Positions 1 to 6,368 of a stretch of DNA of 7,850 nucleotides are shown piece by piece. The translations under genes and the position numbers were made by a program. The notes beneath the pieces are model-generated. The model did not search any database. It had not been told where the DNA came from and saw only the letters and a program-made list of their open reading frames with translations. How positions within the stretch are numbered: the first letter of the stretch is position 1; each line of letters starts with the position of its first letter. Source of the DNA: an uncultured Bacilli bacterium (GTDB lineage: Bacteria; Bacillota_I; Bacilli_A; RF39; UBA660). The DNA lies in NCBI GenBank assembly GCA_947595415.1, contig CANQER010000045.1, positions 1 to 7,850 of the forward strand, read 5' to 3'.

Positions 1-25
1 CCCCCCATTTGCTATTTGCTAACAT
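1..25 (-). CDS. N-terminus of an unidentified gene, cut by the left edge
   Basis: Only eight codons are inside the window (Met-Leu-Ala-Asn-Ser-Lys-Trp-Gly), so no function can be assigned. It is called because the upstream signals are complete. An AAAGGAG ribosome binding site lies seven bases before the ATG at 25-23, and a promoter with an extended -10 ends about 37 bases upstream of that ATG. An in-frame ATG at 31-29 is possible but sits only about one base from the ribosome binding site, so the ATG at 25 is preferred. The gene follows parC in the same direction but is separated from it by a terminator and its own promoter, so it is probably a separate transcription unit. Codons 7 onward run through a G tract of at least six that is cut by the window edge. 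Confidence 0.6.
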
Positions 26-61
26 ACTCATTCTCCTTTATCTACTATTTATTACATTACT

Positions 62-90
62 AATATACCATTAAATAACTATTTAATCAA
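62..90 (-). promoter_or_regulatory. Sigma-A-type promoter with extended -10 for the left-edge gene
   Basis: On the minus strand the -35 box is TTGATT (85-90) and the -10 box is TATATT (62-67), with a 17-base spacer. A TGG immediately before the -10 makes it an extended -10. The start of transcription would be near 55, giving a leader of about 30 bases before the ATG at 25. An 8-bp perfect inverted repeat (ATTAAATA / TATTTAAT, 70-87, two-base centre) fills the spacer and overlaps the -35 box. It could be an operator or simply reflect AT-rich composition. Confidence 0.6.
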
Positions 91-111
91 GTATGTAATA
101 TACTACTTTAC

Positions 112-134
112 AAAAAAAGGACATTAATAGTCCT
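112..134 (-). terminator. Rho-independent terminator after parC
   Basis: Read on the minus strand, AGGAC (130-134) pairs with GTCCT (118-122) around a seven-base loop and is followed directly by a run of seven T (112-118 on plus reads as A). The hairpin overlaps the last bases of the parC stop codon (133-135). The stem is only five base pairs, so it is modest, but its place right at the end of the operon supports it. Confidence 0.65.
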
Positions 135-2631
135 ATTTATCTAAATCCTTTAAAAAATCATCAATCGTCATTATTCTTTGATCAACCTCATCTAAAGAAA
201 TATCTTCCTCAAGCTCCTTTATAGGAACATCATCCCTTTTAACCAAACCCTTTACCTCATAAACATTCAAAATCTTCTTCTTCGTAATTTGCATACCAAC
301 AGAATATCTATCTGCAATAGGAAGTTCAGTCAACTTCAAATTCAAAACATCATCATCAATCATAACATTAATACTATCCTTACCATTTAAAACAAACGAA
401 TTTAAAATGCGATATGGATTAGTCTTAACCTCTCTTACCAAAAGTAAACCTCTCCTAGCACGACTAGAAAGTTCAAACTCACCTAACCTAATACGTTTAC
501 CAGTACCCTTATCAGTAACAATCGTAATAAACTCACCACTATCAAAAACATGAGCATTCAAAACAATATCATCCTTCAAATTAATCGCCTTAACACCACT
601 AGTCTTAAGACCAACAATAGGTATCTCATCTACCCTATAGTGAAGAGCATAACCATTTCTAGTTACAATAAACACATGACTCTTTCGACCACCACATACA
701 CTTACTACCTCATCATCATCCTTAAGTTTAATCGCCATCATTGCCTTAGAATACCTTTGAACCTTAAAATCACTAACCAAAGTCCTTTTAACCATTCCAT
801 TTTTAGTAAAAATAGTTATATAATCATCATTAAACTCATAAACAGGAACACTACCTATAATAGATTCATCCATATTTAACTTAACAACATTACTAACATG
901 TTTACCCAAATCTTTCCACTTTAACTCATGAATCTCAAAAACAGGAATATACAAATAATTACCCATATTAGTAAACAAAAGTAAAGTATCCATCGTATTC
1001 ATCTCATATATACCAGTAACAAAATCCTTATCCTTTACCAAAGTATCATCACTACTAGTTGTATAACTCCTAATAGGTACCCTCTTAATATACCCCTCAT
1101 TAGTAACAACCACAATACAATCTTCCTTAGTAACCATTTCCTTAGTATCAATCCTAATCTCTGTTACCTCATCCTCAATAACAGTTTTACGATCACTACC
1201 ATATTCATCCTTTATCTTCTTTAAATCATCCTTAATAACATTCTTAAGTTTAACCTCACTACTTAAAATAGACTCCAACAACTTAATAACCTTCTCAAGA
1301 TTACTAAACTCCTTTAACAAATCATTAATATCAGTATTAGACAAACGATAAAGTTGAAGAGTAACAATAGCTTCAGCTTGTCTTTCACTAAACTCATATA
1401 GTTTTATCAAATTATCCTTAGCATCAGCCTTATTCTTACTAGCCCTAATCGTTTTAATAATCTCATCCAAAATATCCAAAGCCTTAATAAGACCCTCTAC
1501 TATATGCATCCTATTTTTCGCAAAATTCAAATCAAACTCAGTCTTCTTAGTAACAACCTCTTTTTGATGATCAATATAAGCATCAATTATAGGAATAATT
1601 CCTAAAGTCATAGGTCGTCTATTTACAATCGCTACCATATTAAAATTATAAGAAATCTTAAGTTCAGTATTTTTAAGTAAATAATTTAATATAAGTTCCT
1701 TATTAGCATCCTTTTTTAAATCAATAGCTATCCTTAAACCCTCACGATCAGACTCATCTCTAACCTCAGCAATTCCCTCTATTTTTTTATCAAGTCTTAT
1801 CTCATCTATTTTTTTAACCAAATTAGCCTTATTAACCTCAAAAGGTAGTTCTGTAATAATTATTTGATCCTTACCCTTATTTTTCGCAAACTCAGTTTTA
1901 GCCTTAACAAAAACTCTTCCCCTACCAGTTTCATAAGCCTCCCTTATTCCAGAGATTCCCTCAACAATCGCACTGGTTGGAAAATCAGGACCTTTAACAA
2001 TTTCTAAAATATCATCCAAACTACAGTTAGGACTTTCAATTCTTTTAATTGTAGCATCAATTATTTCCCCTAAATTATGAGGGGGAATATTAGTCGCATA
2101 CCCTGCACTAATACCAGTAGAACCATTTACTAATAAGTTAGGAAAACGAGCAGGCAAAACAGTTGGTTCCCATAATGTATCATCAAAATTAGGAGCCCAA
2201 ATAATTGTATCCTTATCAATATCCTTAAGTAACTCATTACTTATCTTAGAAAGTCTTGCCTCAGTATAACGCATCGCAGCAGGACTATCCCCATCCATTG
2301 ATCCATTATTACCATGCATATCAATCAAAGTTGTATTTAACTTCCACCACTGACTCATCCTAACAATCGCTTCATAAATCGATGAATCACCATGAGGATG
2401 GTATTTACCCATAACATCCCCAACTGAACGAGCAGCCTTACGATAAGGTTTATCATACGTATTTTTTTCCCTATACATCGAATACAAAATTCTTCTTTGA
2501 ACAGGTTTTAATCCATCCCTAACATCTGGTAAAGCCCTATCTTGGATAATCGTTTTAGCATACCTACCAAAACACTTACCCATTATCTCCTCTAAAGAAT
2601 AATCATATATTTTTTTTACTATATCTTGCAT
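133..2631 (-). CDS. parC: DNA topoisomerase IV subunit A (ParC/GrlA)
   Basis: This is the DNA-breaking and rejoining subunit of topoisomerase IV, which unlinks replicated chromosomes together with ParE. The 832-residue length fits Firmicutes ParC. The winged-helix catalytic part is clear: DGLKPVQRR (39-47), the quinolone-determining stretch HPHGDSSIYE (78-87) and the active-site tyrosine in AAMRYTEARL (Tyr122). The wording around it (SQWWKL near 93-98, GNNGSMDGD at 108-116) is that of ParC rather than GyrA, which usually has GNFGS. The tower and coiled coil occupy the middle, and roughly residues 490-832 form the DNA-wrapping beta-propeller, with repeated blades of the type 'TKNGMVKR' and no intact GyrA box (QRRGGKG). 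Ser83 and Glu87, the usual resistance positions, are wild-type in character. The start is supported by AGGTGAT just before the ATG. It is the last gene of the parE operon, 19 bases after the small gene. The coding strand is strikingly poor in C compared with parE. Confidence 0.96.
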   Translation of the reverse strand: MQDIVKKIYDYSLEEIMGKCFGRYAKTIIQDRALPDVRDGLKPVQRRILYSMYREKNTYDKPYRKAARSVGDVMGKYHPHGDSSIYEAIVRMSQWWKLNTTLIDMHGNNGSMDGDSPAAMRYTEARLSKISNELLKDIDKDTIIWAPNFDDTLWEPTVLPARFPNLLVNGSTGISAGYATNIPPHNLGEIIDATIKRIESPNCSLDDILEIVKGPDFPTSAIVEGISGIREAYETGRGRVFVKAKTEFAKNKGKDQIIITELPFEVNKANLVKKIDEIRLDKKIEGIAEVRDESDREGLRIAIDLKKDANKELILNYLLKNTELKISYNFNMVAIVNRRPMTLGIIPIIDAYIDHQKEVVTKKTEFDLNFAKNRMHIVEGLIKALDILDEIIKTIRASKNKADAKDNLIKLYEFSERQAEAIVTLQLYRLSNTDINDLLKEFSNLEKVIKLLESILSSEVKLKNVIKDDLKKIKDEYGSDRKTVIEDEVTEIRIDTKEMVTKEDCIVVVTNEGYIKRVPIRSYTTSSDDTLVKDKDFVTGIYEMNTMDTLLLFTNMGNYLYIPVFEIHELKWKDLGKHVSNVVKLNMDESIIGSVPVYEFNDDYITIFTKNGMVKRTLVSDFKVQRYSKAMMAIKLKDDDEVVSVCGGRKSHVFIVTRNGYALHYRVDEIPIVGLKTSGVKAINLKDDIVLNAHVFDSGEFITIVTDKGTGKRIRLGEFELSSRARRGLLLVREVKTNPYRILNSFVLNGKDSINVMIDDDVLNLKLTELPIADRYSVGMQITKKKILNVYEVKGLVKRDDVPIKELEEDISLDEVDQRIMTIDDFLKDLDK

Positions 2632-2650
2632 TTTATCACCTTATATTAAA

Positions 2651-3013
2651 TCAAACTTTTCTATTAACTTTAACACTTTGTATTTCAATAGGTTTATAGT
2701 AATGAAGAATATTAATATAATCCTTTATAACCTCTTCATTTTCTTTGTATTTACCCTTTTCCATCAAATATATAATCAAAGTATATAAAATATTATGAGT
2801 GTAAGATAATTTTTCATCCAAATCTAAATTATAAATAAAATCTTTAGTAAAATCAACCTCATTATATAACTTATTAAACCCAATTTCACCCTTTAATAAA
2901 TCTAGTAATGATAGTAAATACTCTTCATTATAATAATTATCTTCCATATTAAATATTAAACGATTTATTTTTAAACTATTATTAAAAATAAAATTAAAAA
3001 CTGCTTCTTTCAT
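2651..3013 (-). CDS. Unrecognised 120-residue protein between parE and parC
   Basis: I do not recognise this family. The protein is rich in Asn, Lys, Glu, Leu, Ile and Tyr, has no signal peptide, no cysteine and no obvious catalytic motif, and looks mostly alpha-helical. One hydrophobic stretch (about residues 74-84, ILYTLIIYLME) is short and flanked by charged residues, so a buried helix is more likely than a membrane segment. The start at 3013 has a GGAG ribosome binding site six bases upstream. The gene begins 14 bases after the parE stop and ends (TGA) 19 bases before parC, with no visible terminator or promoter on either side, so it is surely co-transcribed with both subunits. A role linked to topoisomerase IV is inference from position only. 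That it is a real gene rests on its ribosome binding site, its tight packing and the lack of room for any other frame. Confidence 0.85.
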   Translation of the reverse strand: MKEAVFNFIFNNSLKINRLIFNMEDNYYNEEYLLSLLDLLKGEIGFNKLYNEVDFTKDFIYNLDLDEKLSYTHNILYTLIIYLMEKGKYKENEEVIKDYINILHYYKPIEIQSVKVNRKV

Positions 3014-3027
3014 ATACTACTCCACTT

Positions 3028-4935
3028 CTATATTTCATAATTATCTTCCAAAGAAAACTCAACATTTTCTTCAATCCACTTTTTACGAGGTTCTACCTTA
3101 TCCCCCATTAAAACACTTACCCTTTTTTCAGCTAAAGCAGCATCTGTGATATTAACCTTAATTAAATTTCTCGTATTAGGATCCATAGTTGTTTCCCATA
3201 GTTGATCTGCATTCATTTCACCTAAACCTTTGTATCTTTGAACATCCATTTTACCAGTTTTATGTTTGTCCAAAATCTCTTTTCGATCCATTTCATCCCA
3301 TGCATAATAAACCTCTTTACCAAAAGAAATTTTATACAAAGGAGGCATCGCAATATATAGTTTTCCAGCCTCAATTAAAGGTTTCATATACCTATAGAAA
3401 AACGTAAGTAACAAAATTTGAATATGAGCTCCATCATCATCAGCATCTGTCATAATAATTACTTTATCATAATTAGAATCTTTAACCTCAAAATCACTTC
3501 CAACCCCTGCGCCAATAGTATGAATCATCGTATTTATTTCTTCGTTTTTTAAAATCTCTTCTAATCTTGCTTTTTCTGTATTTATAACCTTTCCTCTTAA
3601 AGGTAAAATAGCTTGAAATTTACGATCTCTTCCTTGTTTAGCAGATCCACCTGCACTATCACCTTCGACTAAAAAGAGTTCATTTTTATCAGGATTACGA
3701 TTTTGAGCTGGTGTTAATTTACCACTTAAAGCTCGTTCTTTTTTATTTTTATCTTTTCCTAACCTTGCTTCATCTCTAGCTTTTCTAGCTAGTTCTCTTA
3801 CATTTTTACTTTTAACCATTTTTTCTAATATACTTGTTGCGACCATTTTGTTTTCCTCTAAGAAAAATTGAAGTTTTTCAGAAACAATACTTTCAACAAT
3901 TGGTCTTGCTTCTGGAGTACCTAATTTAGCTTTAGTTTGACCTTCAAATTGTAAAAGTTTTTCTGGTATTTTTAAACTTATAATAGCAGTTAAACCTTCT
4001 CTTGTATCATTACCTTCAAAATTTTTATCTTTAGCTTTTAAATAGTTATTGGCTTTAGCATATTCATTAAAAACTCTAGTTAAAGCAGACTTAAAACCTA
4101 CTTCATGAGTTCCCCCATCAGTAGTTTTAACATTATTAACAAACGATATAATGTTTTCAGAATAAGTATCTGTGTATTGAAGAGCTACTTCAACATCAAT
4201 CCCATCACGACTAGCTGAAAAATGAAAAACTTTGTGTAATTCTTTTTTATCATCGTTTAGATATAAAACAAAAGATTCAAGACCATTTTCATAATGAAAA
4301 ACTTCTTTTTTACCTTCTATTTCATCAATTACTTCGATCGTTAAATTTTTAAGTAAAAATGCACTTTCTTGCATTCTTTCAACAATTGTTGCATAAGAAA
4401 AATTAGTAGTAGAAAATATTTCATCATCAGGCATAAAAGTAACTGTTGTTCCTGTTTTAGAAGTTTTATTTATTTGTTTTAAAGGGACAACTAATTTACC
4501 CCCATTTTCAAATCTAATGTAGTGTTCAAATCCATCCCTTTTAATATTTACTTCCATCCATTTACTAAGGGCATTTACTACACTAGCTCCAACTCCATGA
4601 AGTCCTCCAGAAACTGTATATCCACTTGATTCAAATTTTCCTCCTGCATGTAGGACTGTATAAATTACTTCAGGGGTAGACATTCCACTTGCGTGCATTC
4701 CACAAGGGATACCTCTTCCTTCATCACTTATAGTAATACTTTTATCTTTGTTTAAAATTATTTTGATTTTATTACCATAACCATTGATAACTTCATCGAT
4801 TGAATTATCGACAATCTCCCAAACCAAATGATGCAAACCTCTTTTATCAGTTGAACCAATATACATCCCTGGTCTTTTTCTTACTGCTTCTAATCCTTCT
4901 AAGATTTTTATCGAGCTTTCATCATACTTTGCCAT
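3028..4935 (-). CDS. parE: DNA topoisomerase IV subunit B (ParE/GrlB)
   Basis: This is the ATPase subunit of topoisomerase IV, working with the downstream parC product. With the start at 4935 it is 635 residues, normal for the family. The GHKL ATPase fold shows the catalytic Glu40 and the Asn44 region (WEIVDNSIDE), DEGRGIP (71-77) and the ATP-lid GGLHGVG (110-116). The transducer domain carries the QTK loop (333-335). The TOPRIM domain has VEGDSAGG (423-430, Glu424) and the metal-binding acidic cluster TDADDDGAH (496-504). GAHIQ after the cluster, where GyrB usually has GAHIR, and the pairing with parC make this ParE and not GyrB. The frame stays open 15 codons further upstream to an ATG at 4980, but the ATG at 4935 is chosen. 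It gives the conserved N-terminus MAKYDESSI and has GGTGAT just upstream, while the longer start would lie inside the promoter. Confidence 0.96.
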   Translation of the reverse strand: MAKYDESSIKILEGLEAVRKRPGMYIGSTDKRGLHHLVWEIVDNSIDEVINGYGNKIKIILNKDKSITISDEGRGIPCGMHASGMSTPEVIYTVLHAGGKFESSGYTVSGGLHGVGASVVNALSKWMEVNIKRDGFEHYIRFENGGKLVVPLKQINKTSKTGTTVTFMPDDEIFSTTNFSYATIVERMQESAFLLKNLTIEVIDEIEGKKEVFHYENGLESFVLYLNDDKKELHKVFHFSASRDGIDVEVALQYTDTYSENIISFVNNVKTTDGGTHEVGFKSALTRVFNEYAKANNYLKAKDKNFEGNDTREGLTAIISLKIPEKLLQFEGQTKAKLGTPEARPIVESIVSEKLQFFLEENKMVATSILEKMVKSKNVRELARKARDEARLGKDKNKKERALSGKLTPAQNRNPDKNELFLVEGDSAGGSAKQGRDRKFQAILPLRGKVINTEKARLEEILKNEEINTMIHTIGAGVGSDFEVKDSNYDKVIIMTDADDDGAHIQILLLTFFYRYMKPLIEAGKLYIAMPPLYKISFGKEVYYAWDEMDRKEILDKHKTGKMDVQRYKGLGEMNADQLWETTMDPNTRNLIKVNITDAALAEKRVSVLMGDKVEPRKKWIEENVEFSLEDNYEI

Positions 4936-4938
4936 CTT

Positions 4939-4944
4939 ATCACC
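4939..4944 (-). promoter_or_regulatory. Ribosome binding site that fixes the parE start
   Basis: GGTGAT followed by AAG and the ATG at 4935. The same GGTGAT-AAN-ATG arrangement precedes parC (GGTGATAAAATG), so both subunits start from nearly identical initiation regions. This argues for the 635-residue form of ParE over the 650-residue form. Confidence 0.75.
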
Positions 4945-4950
4945 AATTTT

Positions 4951-4980
4951 ATTATAACCTATTTTAATTATAAAAGTCAA
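4951..4980 (-). promoter_or_regulatory. Probable sigma-A promoter of the parE operon
   Basis: On the minus strand TTGACT (4975-4980) and a perfect TATAAT (4951-4956) are separated by 18 bases. Transcription would start near 4944, so the leader would be only about nine bases and would begin at the ribosome binding site itself. This is unusually short, so the true start point may differ. A second TATAAT at 4967-4972 has no good -35 box. The hairpin at 4990-5011 just upstream insulates this promoter from the micro-genes. Confidence 0.5.
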
Positions 4981-4989
4981 AACAAAATT

Positions 4990-5011
4990 AAAAAGAGGAT
5001 TACCTCTTTTT
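4990..5011 (-). terminator. Rho-independent terminator with perfect stem after the two micro-genes
   Basis: AAAAAGAGG (4990-4998) and CCTCTTTTT (5003-5011) form a perfect nine-base-pair stem with a four-base loop. On the minus strand the T-rich arm is followed by AATTTTG, and the hairpin starts within the stop codon (5010-5012) of the upstream tiny gene, so it mainly ends that unit. Being symmetrical, it could also act on plus-strand transcripts. Confidence 0.8.
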
Positions 5012-5129
5012 AGTAACGTATACTAGCACCTAAGATTATCGCTAGTAAAATATATAATACAATTAGTATTATATAGCCATTTGAACTACCAGTTTGGGTA
5101 GTGTTGTTACAAGGATTTCCACAAGCCAT
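5010..5129 (-). CDS. Tiny YjcZ-like single-pass membrane protein, 39 residues
   Basis: A 39-residue protein with a short polar, cysteine-containing head (MACGNPC, Cys3 and Cys7) and one hydrophobic segment from about residue 18 to 34, ending in LGASIRY. The glycine-aromatic entry to the helix, the run of Ile/Leu/Val and the G-A-S near the C-terminus match the tiny transmembrane proteins grouped with Bacillus YjcZ (often annotated 'YjcZ family sporulation protein'). The molecular role of that family is not established to my knowledge. The start has a strong GGAGGTG ribosome binding site about seven bases upstream. It lies 25 bases after the 27-residue paralogue and its stop overlaps the terminator. 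It is short enough to be missed by gene callers. Confidence 0.8.
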   Translation of the reverse strand: MACGNPCNNTTQTGSSNGYIILIVLYILLAIILGASIRY

Positions 5130-5154
5130 TATTCACACCTCCAATCCTTAGGGC

Positions 5155-5238
5155 TTAAATATATGCCCCAAGTATGATAATTAAAAGAATAAATAATACT
5201 AAAACTATAGCAGCACCTGATACTCCTGTATTACACAT
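5155..5238 (-). CDS. Tiny YjcZ-like single-pass membrane protein, 27 residues
   Basis: A 27-residue protein, almost wholly one membrane segment: MCNTGVSGAA followed by about 16 hydrophobic residues (IVLVLFILLIIILGAY). The VLVLFILLIIILGA core is very close to the YjcZ-type tiny membrane proteins of Bacilli. Cys2 is the only cysteine. The start at 5238 is supported by AAAGGAGG eight bases upstream. The ATG seven bases upstream of it is out of frame and soon stops. It is the first gene of a two-gene unit with the 39-residue paralogue, which shares the Ile/Leu core and the LGA ending, so the pair looks like a tandem duplication that has diverged in the head region. Function is unknown. A link to sporulation would only be by family name. 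Confidence 0.82.
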   Translation of the reverse strand: MCNTGVSGAAIVLVLFILLIIILGAYI

Positions 5239-5270
5239 AAGTCATTCCTCCTTTTTTTATCTTTCACATT

Positions 5271-5299
5271 ATTTTATGGAAAAATGTAATTTGTGTGAA
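5271..5299 (-). promoter_or_regulatory. Promoter of the two micro-genes
   Basis: Minus-strand TTCACA (5294-5299) and TAAAAT (5271-5276) with a 17-base spacer, each one mismatch from the sigma-A consensus. Transcription would start near 5264, giving a leader of about 25 bases. It is divergent from the prsA promoter. I see no clear sporulation-sigma signature, but the sequence alone cannot exclude one. Confidence 0.55.
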
Positions 5300-5316
5300 T
5301 ACATATAACTAAATTG

Positions 5317-5345
5317 TTGTATTTTTTTTGTTTTTTTGATATGAT
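5317..5345 (+). promoter_or_regulatory. Extended -10 promoter of prsA
   Basis: TGA followed by TATGAT (-10 at 5340-5345, TG at 5337-5338) with a weak -35 (TTGTAT, 5317-5322) at 17 bases. The spacer is an almost unbroken T tract, which may bend the DNA. Transcription would begin near 5352, about 20 bases before the start codon. AAAGGA (5359-5364) is the ribosome binding site. Confidence 0.55.
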
Positions 5346-5371
5346 ATTTAATGGACTGAAAGGAAGATTTT

Positions 5372-6343
5372 ATGAATAAGAAATTATTAATAGTTAGTTT
5401 AAGTTTATGTTTTTTACTTATGGGATGTGGTAAGATTCCAACTCTCCAAGATGGAAAGGAAGTAGTTACTAAGTTAAATGGTAAAAACTTTAGTGCTGAA
5501 GATTTGTATAGTGAGATGAAAAAAACTAGTGGTTATAGTACGATGATTAATATGATTGATTCTTATATTGCTAGTAAAGAGATTAAGGATGAAAAGTCTG
5601 CTAGTAGTTATGCTGATAGTCAAATTAAACAAATGAAGAGTTATTATGAATCTCAAGGATATGAGTTTAAGGATATGTTAGTTAGTAATGGATTTGAAGA
5701 TGAAAATTCATTTAAACAATATTTGATTGATCAATATAAACAAAGAGAGGTTGCAAAAAATTACTATAAGAATCATTTAGAAGATAAAGAAATTCAAGGT
5801 TACTACAATAGTGAAATTTTTGGAGAAATGACTGTTAGACATGTTTTGATTAAGGTTGATGCAGATGACAATGCTAGTGATGCTGACAAGAAAAAAGCTA
5901 AGGATAAAGCTTTAAAGGAAGCTAATGATATAATTAGTAAACTTAAAAAAGGTGAAAAGATTGAAGATTTAGCTAAGAAATATTCTGATGATGAAGGTAC
6001 AGCTAGTGAAGGTGGTCTTTATTCTAACTTTACTAAACAAGATACTGATGCGAATTTCTGGAAAGCTTCTTATGATTTAAAGGTTAATGAATATACTACT
6101 AAACCTGTTGAATCAGAATATGGATACCACGTTATTTATAAAGTAAGTCAAAAAGACAAACCTAAATTAGATGAAGTTAAAGATAGTATTGTTGATACTT
6201 TGGTTAATGAAAAGATGGAAGATGATAATGCTATTGAGTTAGCTTGGATTGAAGTTAGAAAAGAATATAAGATGGATATAGTTGATTCTAACATTAAAAA
6301 ATCTTATGATAAATATATTAAAGATTTACAAAAAAATAAGTAG
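5372..6343 (+). CDS. prsA: PrsA-type foldase lipoprotein with parvulin peptidyl-prolyl isomerase domain
   Basis: A lipid-anchored extracellular chaperone and peptidyl-prolyl cis-trans isomerase that helps exported proteins fold at the membrane-wall interface. The 323 residues begin with MNKK, a hydrophobic stretch and a lipobox Leu-Met-Gly-Cys, with Cys19 the predicted lipidated residue. Residues 30-148 form an alpha-helical, Lys/Glu/Tyr-rich SurA-like chaperone region. The parvulin domain spans about 150-257: TVRHVLIKV (His157), the helix with KKGEKIEDLAKKYSDD, a glycine pair at 214-215 and the closing YGYHVIYK (His253). The loop that normally reads GGDLGWF is changed to GGLYSNF and the following segment is divergent, so isomerase activity may be weak while the chaperone role remains. 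An alpha-helical tail (265-323) packs back on the chaperone part in this family. AAAGGA precedes the ATG by seven bases. The gene is monocistronic, divergent from the micro-genes, and ends in a hairpin. Confidence 0.92.
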   Translation: MNKKLLIVSLSLCFLLMGCGKIPTLQDGKEVVTKLNGKNFSAEDLYSEMKKTSGYSTMINMIDSYIASKEIKDEKSASSYADSQIKQMKSYYESQGYEFKDMLVSNGFEDENSFKQYLIDQYKQREVAKNYYKNHLEDKEIQGYYNSEIFGEMTVRHVLIKVDADDNASDADKKKAKDKALKEANDIISKLKKGEKIEDLAKKYSDDEGTASEGGLYSNFTKQDTDANFWKASYDLKVNEYTTKPVESEYGYHVIYKVSQKDKPKLDEVKDSIVDTLVNEKMEDDNAIELAWIEVRKEYKMDIVDSNIKKSYDKYIKDLQKNK

Positions 6344-6359
6344 CAATTACTTATTTTTT
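6331..6359. terminator. Bidirectional terminator between prsA and the lectin-fold gene
   Basis: AAAAAATAAGTA (6331-6342) pairs perfectly with TACTTATTTTTT (6348-6359) around a five-base loop, giving a 12-bp stem followed on plus by more T. It contains the end of prsA, including most of its stop codon. The left arm gives a T run on the minus strand too, so it can serve the convergent gene whose stop lies at 6369-6371. The stem is AT-rich, which lowers its strength. Confidence 0.75.
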
Positions 6360-6368
6360 TTTGTATAT

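Noticed and set aside
550..879. Open frame of 109 codons on plus
   Set aside because: It is antisense to the conserved propeller domain of parC, has no ribosome binding site, and its Ile/Asn/Thr/Tyr-rich translation is a composition shadow.
2383..2398. Quinolone-resistance substitutions in ParC
   Set aside because: Ser83 and Glu87 of the HPHGDSSIYE stretch are the usual susceptible-type residues.
4936..4980. A 15-codon N-terminal extension of ParE
   Set aside because: The extension overlaps the promoter, lacks a ribosome binding site, and is not part of the conserved ParE N-terminus.
5055..5080. Short AT inverted repeat (AATAC / GTATT) as a regulatory site
   Set aside because: It lies inside the 39-residue gene, is short, and is explained by the AT-rich codons of the membrane segment.
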